From Buxus sempervirens (taxonomy: Eukaryota; Streptophyta; Magnoliopsida; Buxales; Buxaceae): a DNA stretch of 64,000 nt. The DNA is taken from the NCBI GenBank assembly GCA_947561395.2, contig OX387190.1, forward strand, positions 33,226,858-33,290,857, given 5' to 3'. Position numbers and translations under genes: made by a program. The first letter of the stretch is position 1, and every line of letters begins with the position of its first letter. This document shows positions 38,567 to 50,594 of the stretch, piece after piece. Under the pieces are notes generated by a model. The model was not told where the DNA came from, ran no database searches, and saw only the letters and a list, made by a program, of their open reading frames with translations.

Positions 38567-39686
38567 TTAGTATATTCAATTAATTATTTCTATCATGATT
38601 TATAGTTAGACTGAACATTCTTTGGTGGCTGGGATCCTTGAAAAGAAGGATCAAGTTGGCACAATGCAAAAAACTTAAAAAAAAGGGTTTTGTACTGTCT
38701 TTGAGGTTCGAATTGTAATGATACCGGTTTCATGTAAGGCGTGAAACCAGCCTCGTGCCTTGGTCCAGAGTTGGTCAAAAAGATTTTTTTTTTTTCTTTT
38801 CTGATCTTTCTCTTTTTTCCCTTTCCATTATTTTTGGGCATTTTTGGCCTTAGATCAATGTTAAGCTTAAACTCCAATCTGGGGAGCTGTTTGGCTTGAA
38901 GATTCATCTCTTATACGTAAGATAATTTGGATAAGCTTATTTAGCGAAACACTTGATAATTAGAGACACTAATTTCCCATATAAAAAACCTATTTGATAC
39001 GTCCCTCCTTTGATTTTTTTTCCCTTTTTTAATATGCCGTAGTTGGAACACTTAAGAAGTTATTTGGAAAAGTCTAAAAAACAAAAATTTTTTTTTGTTT
39101 TGTTTTTTACAACAAGAACCACCACAAATTTATGTTTGGCAAGGACAAATTTTAAATTATCTTTAGAAAAAAAAAACAATCCAAATAAACAGCTTTGGTT
39201 TAAGAAGCTGAAAGTTTCCACTTTTAAAAAGGAAAATTTTATTTCTAGTTTCTTTGTGGCGTTTTTTTAGCTTTTTATTTGATTAATGTGATTACTTAAG
39301 GCTTCATTTACCACCACCAATACAATCAGAGAGCCGCTGCCAATACAATCATACCAAATAATTTTTAGATCGTAATAATTATAATTACCAAACACATTTC
39401 TTAATTTTAATCATAATTGATTTTTATAAATTATTACCAAACAGGAATTTTCTTCTAATGTCTACAAAATAACAAAAATGAATTTGAAAAATTGTTGGTG
39501 GTTAGTGTTCTTGTTTTGAACTTTTCCAAACAGCCCCTTAAATTTTTATGCCCCTTAAATAATGATTATCTTGTGTGAATACAATTTTGGTAGTTGAATT
39601 GGCAAGAGCCAAAGGAAAGGTACACCTGATGGTTTGATGATGCCAATTGGAGCCGGAACAAAAACTCACTGCATTAGAATACATGG
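38567..39686. other. Intergenic, no gene recognised
   Basis: The region is T-rich and A-rich. The 104-codon minus frame at 38593-38907 is Lys-rich and matches nothing I know. I see no defined transposon ends. Confidence 0.5.
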
Positions 39687-39985
39687 TAGGGGTGCAACGC
39701 GGGTCGGTTTGGTTCGGGTTGAGGTCAACTCAAGACCAAACCAAAAATATATATAGTCAAACCGAACCGAATTGAAAACCGAAACTACTAAACCGAAAAT
39801 ATAGAGAAAAGCCGAAACCGAACCAAACTACATGAAAACTATTTGGTTTGGTTCGGTTCGGGCTAGACCAATATATTCTTATGTTCAAACAAGGGTTTTT
39901 TTTTGTAATATCCTTAAAGTTTAAAGGTAAACTTTGAAAGTTTAACATATATTATCTTTTATATATATAAAATATAGATTATATG

Positions 39986-40044
<59 letters not shown>

Positions 40045-40250
40045 ATAAATTCGGTTCAGTTCGGTTCGGTTTAGGGAAAAACATGAATTCGGTTCGGTTC
40101 AGTTTAACCGAACATGCAATCCAAAACCGAACCGATTTAGTTCAGTTTAGGGATATTGGACCGAAACCGAACCGAACCACTATAAAACCAAACCGAAGTC
40201 AGTTTGGGTCGGTTCGGGTTCAGTTTTAACCAGACCGAGTTGCACCCCTA
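39687..40250. mobile_element. TIR element with TAGGGGTGCAAC ends
   Basis: The left end TAGGGGTGCAAC and right end GTTGCACCCCTA are exact inverse complements. Sub-terminal GGTTCGG / CCGAACC strings face each other and a (AT)n palindromic core sits at 39990-40036. The architecture is like the hAT-type MITEs at 17992 and 40610. No matching octamer flanks the ends: TTGGCAAG follows the right end and occurs 80 bp before the left end, so the left flank may have been rearranged. Confidence 0.7.
39990..40036. repeat. (AT)n core
   Basis: This AT dinucleotide array forms the centre of the TIR element at 39687-40250. Confidence 0.92.
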
Positions 40251-40609
40251 TTGGCAAGACCTGGACCTAAAAAGAAACGGAAACAAAAGATTGCTTGCTA
40301 ATATGATCCCTCTGAGTTGCATTCTTTGTCAATCATGATGCAATTGAGTCCTTCCCATTTCCAATATCCATTGCTATGAGGGGTTTTTGTCTTGGTTTTG
40401 CTTGGAGAGACCGGTGCTAAAGCTTGGTGATGCTCAAATTCAACGCCTGCGTTCTAAATGTGTCTTTAGCAAATCTAATGGGTTCAAAACCTATCCCACC
40501 AAATCAAAGGAAATGTGATCGACAACTTGCGTCTAGTTGCCACCTTGTTGGTCGCTTGAGCTGCCGTTGTATTCTAAGCTGTAGTTCCCCTCTAAAGCCA
40601 TGCTCCAAG

Positions 40610-41328
40610 TAAGGCTGGCAATGGGTCGGATATATATCCGAATTCGATCCGAAATTGGCGAATCCGATCCAAAATCTAAGATCCGTGGTTCGAATATGAA
40701 TCTGAAATCTAAGATCCGAAAAAATTCGGATTCAAATACGAATATACATATATCTGATTCGAATAAGATCCGACCGAAATCATATATATCTTATACATAA
40801 ACCCAAGGCAGACATTGGTTAGAATGTAGACCATTTATAAACTACGGTTGAACCATCATAACTAAAACCAAAAACCTTTAGAGAACGATTTGCCCTAAAT
40901 CTAAACTTTCTATCCTCTTTGTCGTTGTCACCCTCTGGAGACTGGTACCTGCAAACCCACTTAAAGAACCAATTACAAAACCCCCTATTTTGAAACCTTT
41001 TTTGCTCTGAAATTCCATTGTCCAAAACAAGCCGGTTGTTCTAAGTTCCGGGGAACGATTTTTTTTGTCAGTCGCTCAATATCCACTGTTGCGTGGTGCT
41101 TCAAATTTGAAGTTCAAACCCATTTCTCATTTAAATCCCTCTCTGAGTAGGGCTAGCAATGAGTGGGATATATATCCGAATTCGATCCGAAACCGAAATT
41201 GGTGAATTCAAATATAGGATTTAGATCCGTGGTTCAAATACGGATCCGAAATCTAAGATCCGATAAAATTCGGATTCAAATACGAATATACATATATCCG
41301 ATCCGTATTCGACCGATTGCCACCCATA
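40610..41328. mobile_element. hAT-like two-headed TIR element, exact 8-bp target duplication
   Basis: The left end TAAGGCTGGCAATGGGT faces the right end ATTGCCACCCATA. GCTCCAAG is duplicated exactly at 40602-40609 and 41329-41336. A second copy of the left head and its CCGAATTCGATCCGAA sub-terminal block starts at 41148, in the same orientation, after about 350 bp of unrelated sequence. The element therefore carries its left arm twice. Confidence 0.85.
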
Positions 41329-42139
41329 GCTCCAAGTACATGTGTAATAGATTTGTGTATACTGGTAGTCAAAGCCAATGTATCCTAAAAAGAAAAAAAA
41401 AGGGAAAATTGGGTTTGAGTGATATTTCTTAGAAATAATTCAGACTCAGTCACCAAATGTTCATTAATTAGAAAGTAATGACACTTTGTTAAAATAATTG
41501 AGAACTAGTGTTATTTTGTTGTTTTTTCCAAAAATGCCTTTAAAAGACTTAAAAACCTCACTTGTAACAAACCAAGTAACAAAAGGTTCACATGTCGTTT
41601 GAGGGTATTTTTGTAAAGAGATTTTTATTTATGAACAGTAAAATAAAATGACACTAATTTTCAATTATTTTTAAGAAGTATTACTCTTTCTCAATTACCT
41701 AGAATTGGGTCATTGAATCTGAATTAGTTTTTAAAAGTAACACTAAAAACCAATTTCCCCATGAAGAAAAAAGAAAAAAGAACACGAAAAAAAGATTGGC
41801 GCAAAATCCGCTCTCATGCATTATCCGATTCAAATCATGCTGAATCGCTGGCGTAGACGGTGGAGTCGTAAGCCCAATTTAGTACTTAAGTGGGCTGGAC
41901 CATGGGGCAAGGCTACTGTGGGTTGGATCTGGACAATTAAGTGATGGGTGACTTTGTTTATGCGAAAATTTAGGCCCAGTTAGGGGGTGGGCCTAAATTA
42001 ATTTTAAGTGAGCCTATTTGGAGTCTTTCACCCAAAGTGAGAAAAGCTTTTTAAATTTATTTTAAAAAATAAATATCTAAACTATCCTTCCATTACTTCC
42101 CACATTGCCCTTCTTTTTTTTAAAAACACATTTTTGATC

Positions 42140-43126
42140 CTTGGGGTGGGTGAGACAAGAATAGAGCAATGGGCATTGTCTACAGTGCACGCCGTAGACA
42201 TCCCCTCAAATTCATTGTGTGGGGCCCCCCAAATGAATGGTGGTCGTGGCGGCCGCCCGCCCCGCTTCAATGAATGTGAAGTGGTGTATACAACATGAGC
42301 TGTAAGGAATGTGAATCAAGAACAGAGGGGGAAAAATTACCAAAAAAACAAAAGAACAGAGGGGAAAAGTGATTTGGGCGTTTCCCTTTAACTTGGGGGC
42401 TGAGACAAGCCACGATTGGATTACAAAAGATTCCCCTGTTTCTTTTGCTCTAACTTTCCTTGCCTTTTATTTTGTGACTTTTGTGATGCATTTGTTGGCT
42501 GCATGTTTGTGGTACACCACTTTACTTTCTCACTTTGTTGATGGTAGAAAGAGGTAATGCAAAACAAACCTGGGAAGATACAACATGAATGAAAACCATA
42601 CATCAGCAAGCTTCTTCTTTAGTTCCAATCAATCTCAACCATTCTCTTTGATTGGAGGTGAGACGAGAACTCCTAGGTAAAGATTCAGCCCACCTGAGTC
42701 TTCTTTCTCCTTTCTATGTAAATCTTTTTAAAGAGCATTGTGGGGTTAGGTTTTAGTGAGGTTATGTAGTTTATTTAAGTACTTATGATTATTTGGAAAC
42801 ATGGTGCTTTTAGAAATCTTAAAAGAAATCAGAAAAAATAAAAAAACAAAATCTGAAAAAAATTTGCACAATGACGTGCTGGGTGTGGGGTTGAAGGTGG
42901 GGATATGTATGTAATTTCATTATTTCTTTTTTAATTAATCAATTAATTTTAATTGTTTTGAGAGTTTTAGAAGTCCCATCAGGTAAAATTTTTTTTTGTT
43001 ATTTTTTCTAAATTCGTGCTCTTTAATTTAGGATAATTTTAGGAATTATTTGATTTTGGCAAAAGTAAACCAAAGGGAAACTCCCAAATCCCTTTACCCC
43101 TCTGTGCTTGTCTCACCCCCAACGAT
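42140..43126. mobile_element. Large TIR element, host of a nested MITE
   Basis: The left arm (TTGGGGTGGGTGAGACAAG, then after the inserted MITE ACAGAGGGG..TTTGGGCGTTTCCCTTT) is matched, inverted, by the right arm at about 43070-43126 (AAAGGGAAACTCCCAAATCC..CCCCTCTGTGCTTGTCTCACC). The outer boundaries are approximate. No transposase is seen in the roughly 700-bp middle. Confidence 0.6.
42164..42315. mobile_element. Hairpin MITE, same family as 213-346, nested insertion
   Basis: It shares GGGCATTGTCTACAG, the CCCCTCA block and the GTGTGGGGCC loop with the copy at 213-346. ACAAGAATA (42155-42163) and TCAAGAACA (42316-42324) flank it as a diverged 9-bp duplication. The uninterrupted version of this site is visible in the opposite arm of the host element (GAGACAAGCACAGAGGGG, read inverted), which supports the insertion. 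Confidence 0.72.
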
Positions 43127-45540
43127 AAAAAAAAAAGTGCTTTTGAAAAAGAAAGGCAAGCAACCCAAGAAAGCAAGAAACCCAAGAAAGCAAATTTTCA
43201 AAATCAAGATCTGATTACCCTGTTAGTTTGTTTCATATCCATTTAAGGTTAATGGCATGATCTCCTCCAACAAATTATTAGCTTTTGGGTCAAAGAAAAG
43301 AATAATAATACATAAAAAATAGGTTTAACCACAGGCACATGTGAAGCATTTTTCTCCTTTAGTCCAGCTCAATGGTTCAAATGTCAAGTAGAACAAGTCT
43401 TGCAACAAGTTGAAGCTCTTGGGACTTGATCATCCCTTAAAACTCACTCAATGTGGGATCCCAGGAAGATTTAAAAGGACAAATATAAATTTTGTTTAGA
43501 GGGCCCAATGGGATTGCTGAAAGCTAAGTTTCTCCTATCTTATGACTCTCAAAGCAAGCTTGAATTGCAAAGATTCTAGAGAAATTAAAACAATGCAAGC
43601 TCCACAAGGTGAAAAATCATGACATGATAAAAAACAGCAGCACCTTAATAGAAACTTGCCATTAAGTAATCTAATTCTGTTTTGATGCTAGCTTTTCCGA
43701 CAAAAAAAAAAACGAGAAGATATGATTTCTATTAAAAAAATAGGAATTTTATAATTTTTCATAGTGACAATGTCAATTCATTATCCAAGAGTTCATATAA
43801 TTTCTGGTTCTTGACATTCATCATAAAGATTTTATTGTTTCAATGGACCTTGAAACATCCTCTGCTTTTGCTAACCTTTGCCTGCAAGCTAGTTGTTAAT
43901 GGCAGTCTGAGTTGTTTTGAATTTGTCCTAGTAATGCAACTTGCCATCAAAATGGGGATTTCCATGAGCATTATAGCCTCTCCAAAATACCAAGTTTGCA
44001 AAGACCTAGATGGGTTATCTCTACTGGACAGACTAAGTTGAGCTACTTCAGATTGTTGGAGTAACATCTAAGTTATTTCACTTTGTAATATAACTTGAAG
44101 TGAAATTTCATTGAAAACAGACACTTTCCCCCATTTCAAGAGTGAGATGTGAGTTCAATATAATTTGAAATCAAATTTTGTAGAAAACAGACACTTCCTC
44201 CCTTCAGGAGCAAGAACATGATATGTGAGCTAGGGACTGTTATCACTGTAAATTTTAGAGGAATGTCAGTCACTGAGCTATTAGACAAATCCACTAATAA
44301 ATATAATGTTTAACCAAATAAAAGATGTCATATAGATGTTTCTTTTCAAAAACCTGCATATATGCCTCCTCACTAAGAAATTGCTATACTCTGTAGTCTC
44401 TACCACTCAATGCTACAAATCTTCTGCTGCCAGAACCCTAGAGAACAATGTCCATTTTACACTTTAAAATGGTTAATCTCAACAACCGGCAAATGCCTGT
44501 AAATAAACCAAAATACTGAAATTTATCCCATTTTGCAGAAAAGGGGACAAAACAGGCAATTAGAATCTTTTATGTGTGCATTGGATCTTGGGCAGCAAAA
44601 GTTTTTCCAAGAAATATTTCCTGATTATTCCTACCTTTTCTTGAAAGATGTACCACTTCAGTGACTGATTCAAGTTCTATATTTGGCATAAACATGAACA
44701 TATTGTCAGGGATTTATGAAATTAAAACAAAAACATTAGCTGAGACATTCTAGGTGACAAAAAAAAACAAAGAAGAAAAAGAAAGAAAGAAAAAAAACAA
44801 ACTTATTGAGCTACATCAATGAAAAGAGTGACATAACACTCAGAATTTCATGAAATACAAAGAGAAATGACAATTAGAAAATGGAAAAGATATACTATCT
44901 TATGTTGATGCTCACGCGCCATGCTTGATCTCCAGACAAGAACCATTAAGATGAAAGGGGAGCCCTTTTAACTTAATGGTCTATCACATATCAAGTTATC
45001 CAATCATTAACCTCTCTCTCTCTAACTCTCTATAGAAGGAACACAACAATAATAACATGTCTTATCCAAACTCGTTTAGGCAGGCAATGCAATCAGTTAC
45101 CAAGGTTATTTTACTATTCATAAAATCAAATTTGGGGTCACCGAGTCAAGGAAAACACTACTGTCATGCAACCGAAATATGGATTTGTCATAAGATAAAA
45201 TAGAGATGAAATTGTAGACTACTAAGAATATGAATTCAGATTGTAGTAAGAAAAGTAGGCTTTTGTTATAACAAGCATAAGTTACAGTGTACCAAGATAA
45301 ACAGGATTTTGTGAGGATATGCATTGCTTGATACAAATCCTCAATTCTCAACTAATTACTTCATTTGAAATGAATTTACAGAATTTTACTGGAGGGAAAC
45401 TCCATCAGACAAAATATTCACTTCAACTCCAAAACACTGCTCAAAATGCCTAAGTATGAAGTTCGTGTTGGCATGGAATAATATACACAATCAGAGAAGC
45501 TATGTGCATGCATTGTTTTCCATTGAATGTGCCCCAGTAC
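43127..45540. other. Intergenic, no gene recognised
   Basis: This AT-rich DNA lies downstream of the GTD-binding gene, and the part next to 45540 holds its 3' UTR. The open frames at 43811-44041 are short and unassignable. Confidence 0.55.
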
Positions 45541-46479
45541 TTACATTCGTGAGGAATCAATGTCAAGAGAACTAATTAGCAGATCTTCAAAATGATCCTC
45601 CATCGTAAAAGGAGAGATATCTAGAGTTGGATCATCTCCATCCAATTGATCACCTTCATCAGAATTCACATAAATCTTCAGTCTTTGCCTACACAACTTC
45701 AATTGGTTCTGAAGGTGAATCCTGTCTGATTCAAGCCTGAATATAATCCAGTGTAGAGATTGAATTACTTCATCGTCATGGATTTGCTTCTGCTTGGCCA
45801 ATCTACGATATTGATGGGCCTGTATTTCTGCTGAACTCTTCTCGTTCTGAAGACGAAAGATCATTGACATTGCTTCCTGGGCAGCAGTTGCAGCTGCCGC
45901 CCTCTCTTTCTCGAGTTCTAAATGAGCAGCATTTGCCCGTTCGCGTTCAATTTTGATCAGTTTCTCCAATTCAATTACATCCTCTTCTGGGTCTTCTGGA
46001 TAACACTGTAGTTCCTCCTCCTCTTCTTGGCATTCACTTTCTTCTTCCGAGGATTCATTCATGCTAACATTATTACAAATATTTAGAAGCTCTTTCTTTC
46101 TCCCTGAATTATCCACGCTAGATGGGCTCAAATTCGTCAATAAACCCAGTAACCCACTCTTGCAAGCAAAAATCTTTGAATCTCCCAGTTCACCAACATC
46201 ACTTGCATAAAACCCATTTATCAAGAAACCTGATTTCCCTCTAATTTCACACAGAAACTGAACTAATCCCCTGCCATGGCAACTAGACAGCAGAACCCTC
46301 AACCCCAAACCAAACACCAAGAACAAAACCAAAACGTTACAAAATAACGTATAAAATTCAAATAGCAAATACCCAAATCCCAAATCTCTGTTACAACTTG
46401 GAAAATTCAAACATAAAGAATAGTCCATTATCAGGAACACCACAAATTCCTCAAAAGGATCTCCAAACATAGAACTCAA
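45541..46479 (-). CDS. GTD-binding (DUF593) membrane-anchored coiled-coil protein
   Basis: The 312-residue frame has a hydrophobic membrane-spanning segment at about residues 34-66 (LLFEFYTLFCNVLVLFLVFG). An acidic Glu-rich stretch follows at about 140-170, then a GTD-binding coiled coil at about 170-270: ELEKLIKIERERANAAHLEL, KERAAAATAAQEAMSMIFRL and QNEKSSAEIQAHQYRRLAKQ. In this plant family the domain binds the globular tail of class XI myosins (maize zein-binding protein, Arabidopsis MyoB proteins), so an organelle- or vesicle-bound myosin adaptor is likely. Alternative starts are the Mets at residues 1, 4 and 18. A 5' UTR intron is plausible at 46533-46603 (GTAAGT..TAG). The last codons read GAATGTAAGT, so a perfect splice donor overlaps the stop and a longer C-terminus is possible. 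Confidence 0.85.
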   Translation of the reverse strand: MSSMFGDPFEEFVVFLIMDYSLCLNFPSCNRDLGFGYLLFEFYTLFCNVLVLFLVFGLGLRVLLSSCHGRGLVQFLCEIRGKSGFLINGFYASDVGELGDSKIFACKSGLLGLLTNLSPSSVDNSGRKKELLNICNNVSMNESSEEESECQEEEEELQCYPEDPEEDVIELEKLIKIERERANAAHLELEKERAAAATAAQEAMSMIFRLQNEKSSAEIQAHQYRRLAKQKQIHDDEVIQSLHWIIFRLESDRIHLQNQLKLCRQRLKIYVNSDEGDQLDGDDPTLDISPFTMEDHFEDLLISSLDIDSSRM

Positions 46480-46881
46480 AGAGAGAGCAAAAAATATAGC
46501 AAACGAAAGAAATGAAGATTGCGAATAAGGGCCTAAAGGGTTTAAGTAATCAATCTTTTTTTTTTTGGTAATATTAAGTAATCAATCTAACCCTGGAACT
46601 TACCAACTCAAGTAGTAATAGTGAGGAGAAAGGAGAATAGAAACGCGAAGGAAGGATTGTGTCCATGGAGATATTGGGAAGCGGAAAAGGTTGCGGAGAA
46701 AACGAGGCTTCAATCGGTCATTTGGATTTCCAAAGCTGATAAGCTGAACGAATAATCCCCGCGACTCCCACGACTTACCCTCTACGGAAGAGAGAGAGAA
46801 AATGCTACGCCCTACCCAGAAACGGCCACTTCAAAAAGAACACTAAACGCGCTACTTCATTGGTGGTTGCTGTGGGACCTC

Positions 46882-47059
46882 GCACCTCAAAAATGTTACC
46901 GTATGTCTGTAACACATGGTCTGGTCTGGTTATAATCTATACCAAAATTAATTCTTTAGGTAACATGCCAGCACCTCAAAAATGTTACCGTATGTCTGTA
47001 ACACATGGTCTGGTCTGGTTATAATCTATACCAAAATTAATTCTTTAGGTAACATGCCA
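46882..47059. repeat. Exact 89-bp tandem duplication
   Basis: The segment 46882-46970 is repeated base for base at 46971-47059. It starts GCACCTCAAAAATG and ends TAACATGCCA. It lies about 400 bp upstream of the GTD-binding coding start, in its promoter region. Confidence 0.95.
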
Positions 47060-50000
47060 ACAACTATGCACGATTTCTCAAAAAACCTTTATTATTTATT
47101 ATAAAGTTCAAAACCTTTATTATTCATTATAAAGTTCTCATTAATATATTGTTAAAATAGCCAGAACTCATTTTAATTGAAAGCATTTCCTTTAGAGCCA
47201 AAATTCGGTGGTTCTATGAAACCACCAACTGGGATGGAGTTTGGATGTGTGGGGCCTCCTCCTGACATGGCATCTATCCGTGCGTTTCATGCTGGCACCA
47301 CTGTATGGCACTAGATAAAACGCTTTCATTTTACATGAATTGGTCGGTAACATTTTTGGTCTTAAGAATACTTTTGTCCAATATTAATTCCACATCAACT
47401 CGGAATATAAAAAATTTCCCAACAAATGCCTTGTAAAATGAGGCATTCGTCTTAACAAATCAGGCAAGAAAATAACAATAAATTTTTTTTTTTAGATTAT
47501 TAATATGAATTTAGATCACACATTCATAGGAGCATATTCAAATTTGATAATAATTGAATTCAAATTTAAAGATCCAATCCGTCGAACAAATATTTTCAAT
47601 CGCCTTTCTAAATTTTAATCAAAATCAAGATAAAAGTTCAACCCATTAAGAGTCCTAAAATCAATCAAACCTAAAAAACCATTCTACTAAGATTGTTTGG
47701 TTTTGAACCCAAACCTAAAAGCCAGTTGGTGGGCTTGTGAACGCAAACCTAGTTGGGACTCATGTTGTTAAGTCTGGATTGGTTTTGGGCTGAACAAAGT
47801 AAAATTTTGTCTTTTTTTTTTTTTTCACACTGATGGAATTTGAGGAAAAAAATTTATCAAACAATAAGCTACCATTTGAATTGCTATGATAACTAAATTT
47901 AATAACTTTACTTCAAATTTCGTTTAAAACATCATAAATTTTAGAAAAAAAAGAAGGTTATATTGCTTGTGCGCTTTGCTCTATTATATATCAAATATTT
48001 ATCAAAATAAAAAAGTGTGTAATAACAATTGATACTAGGCTTGTAAAGAGGGTTGCTCACGCAAGATTGAATTCAATTTTGGTTGAAATTTGCCACGAAG
48101 GAAAGAAAAATCTTAAAAGAATAAAGCAAATCATTATTGAAAAAAGGAAAAAGGCAAGAAAGGAAAAAAATTTAAAAGAAGAAAGCTAACTCATTATTCA
48201 AAAAGGAAAAGGAAAGAAAACATTATTTGCTATAAATGAAAATAACTCTAACCAGATATTTGGGTTCAAAGCACTTAAATTCTAACCAGCATTAAATAAT
48301 ACTAGTGTATGCACATGTATAATGTAGGCACATAAAATTTTTGAGCAATTATTTAAAGGATATGATAGTCTTTTACAATTTTTAATAGACATTAAAAAAA
48401 AAAAGAAGAGCACAATGGGTTTTTAGGGGATATTAAAGTTTAAAATCCATAGAATATAATGAGAGATTAAATGTTAGATAAAAACCCTTTATAATAGTAA
48501 TAAAATAAAATGGTTAGGATTTAGAGTCTTAAAAACCCATAATAGTCTTTAACCTATTCAGATTGATTTAATTTAAAATCTGATAAGTGCTTTTCCAATA
48601 ATACATTACCATTCACACCAAAAAAACAAAAAGAAAGTAAACCAAGGTAGCGAGGCGAGTTAAACTGGTAGCTTGCCCTGCTCCACCCCTAATGGTTGAG
48701 GTTTGGTCTGGGCAAAGTCAGATTAAGAGCAGGTACAGGTTTAGCCAACTCGCAAACTTCAACCTTAATTTATGAAAATATTATTTTTATATGTCAAAAA
48801 GAAAATTTTTTTTCGTATGTATAAAATAAAAAAAATATTTTATTAATAAATATATTATTAGTTTATATATATTCTATTTTAAAAACACCATTTTCATTCC
48901 TCAATATAATCGGGATAAACCTGACCTGAACGATCACCCCGTTGCCATTCCCACAGTGGCACAGGCCTTCAATGATTTTTCGGCAATTTTTGAGAATAAA
49001 TGTTGAAAGTATATAGCAACTATCAGCTGGTCACAGGAATAATCCAACACAAATTCCTTTGTTCATCCGTGGACCGTGGGCACACTGCCACAGAAAATCA
49101 AAATTTAGGTGCTGAGGGAAGAAGATTCAAGTCATGGTTGTATTCCTAGAGTTTGGGAGCCATCACTTGATGATTCCTACCTAAGAAGCCAGCCAGGTCA
49201 AAAACTATATAATTAAGAAAACGAGCGAATGGACAACTGCCCAGCTTTTGTTCTGGTTACCACCTACGTAGGATCAATGCAGTGGTAATGATCCTCTGTA
49301 TGGTGCACCGCAGGTGGACAGTCCTATTCAACCAAATGATTTATAGGCTTCTGTTGTTTATGCCTTTTCAATAAAATGGTAGATTTCCTTTTCTTGTAGG
49401 CTTATTCTAAGCAACTCCATCAAACTAAGAACTTACATAGATGATGAACAGGAGATCATAATATTAGCACACCACAGCTCAGCAATACCACCCTTATAAG
49501 TAGAGAGACGTTGGGAGAGATAATGAAGTTAACAAATATGGGAGTTTAACAAAAGAGGAAACTCCAGCAATGCAGAGTCTAACAGAGGTGGAAACTCCAG
49601 CAATACAATCCAAAAATATCGGTACAAGATTAAACAAATCAACAGCAAACCAATTCTTGCTAATGTATAAAAAGTCTCTTCTAGTTTAGGTGCATTAGAA
49701 ACAAACCAATCAAGGATATGAAGAGTATATTAACCTGCTCATTTTATGGCATTCTGTTGGCTGTCTTTGTAATTAAATGTGTTGTGTATTGCCTTGTACT
49801 CACGTTCTCAAGGAAATAGAAAAATATACAGCATCCTTTTTTGTCTTTTTTTTTTTTTTCATATTCTCCTCTCATAACAAACCTGTCATAGTGCCTGGCA
49901 CCTGCATATCCTTTCAAGTCCTCACCATTGGAGTCGAATCTAAAAATAAGGGATCTTTGAATATATAATCCTACTCGCTTTGATGACCATAAATCTGCAA

Positions 50001-50332
50001 ATTGATGTCAAATTGAATGTTTAAAACAGAGGAACATAATTAAAAGGTTTTTTCATCATTATTCTCTTTGGTGTTGGTAAACTGAGATTGGGTCAACATC
50101 CTCATATTTGTACTTGGAATACCAACCTAGTGAAATATGAGCTCAAGCCCTTAGTCAATTAGTTCCTTGATGGGAACAACCAGGACTTGAACAAACCCAG
50201 AATTAAAATGAGGCTACAAGTTAGTTCCCTGATGCCATTACATTTGCGTTTGCAACATTGTAGAGCTGATGCACAGAGCAAAATGTGTGACACAAGTATG
50301 AATAAGGGAATATGCATATAAGAAAATCTTAC
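47060..50332. other. Intergenic, degenerate repeats
   Basis: No gene was recognised. At 47075-47135 a 28-bp unit (AAAACCTTTATTATT..AAAGTTC) is tandemly duplicated inside a partial copy of the dispersed repeat also found at 16906. Low-complexity A-rich DNA near 48100-48200 and a GTTGCCATTCCCAC end near 48940 suggest further decayed TIR elements whose partners I could not place. Confidence 0.5.
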
Positions 50333-50594
50333 AATTTGGGGTTTTAGATCACTCCTTTTTGTAATTAAGCTCATGGCTTGTCCAGGGTAGGCTCCAGCCA
50401 AAGCCTCTCCTAAAACTTTGACAATCTGTTCTTGCACCATGGAAGCAAATCATGAGTAAGTCCCTGGAGCAGAACAAAATGATCAGGTGACTTACCTCTG
50501 TATAAATTTCTGAGGTGTCACCCAATATGGGGTTGCTTGTGTGAATCACAAAAGCGTAATCAGAATTGCTTACTTCTTGAACCAAGAGAGCCAT
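50333..50594 (-). pseudogene. Two-exon fragment of alpha-glucan water dikinase (GWD)
   Basis: Two short exons keep consensus splice sites. Exon 50496-50594 encodes 33 residues (MALLVQEVSNSDYAFVIHTS.., ..GDTSEIYTE). Exon 50333-50425 encodes 31 residues (IVKVLGEALAGAYPGQAMSL, ITKRSDLKPQI). Both are exact multiples of three and match adjacent segments of the PEP-synthase-like nucleotide-binding domain of GWD, the plastid enzyme that phosphorylates starch glucans (family pattern DYAFVIHT..EIYAEVVKGLGETLVGAYPG). The neighbouring conserved segments (GYPSKPIGLF.., FRSDSNGEDLEGYAGAGL) are absent on either side, so this is an isolated piece of a gene of over 1400 residues. It cannot make a working enzyme but could be spliced into a chimeric transcript. 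Confidence 0.8.

Noticed and set aside
38593-38907. 104-codon Lys-rich minus-strand frame
   Set aside because: It is low-complexity, with no family match or supporting context.
47815-47960. Possible further TIR element (CAAACCTAGTTGGG-type strings near 47690-48060)
   Set aside because: The sequence resembles other elements, but no matching inverted ends or target duplication could be found.
48890-48960. Helitron-type 3' hairpin and CTRR end as carrier boundary for the gene-fragment cluster
   Set aside because: No convincing hairpin plus CTRR, nor a 5'-TC partner, could be identified by eye.
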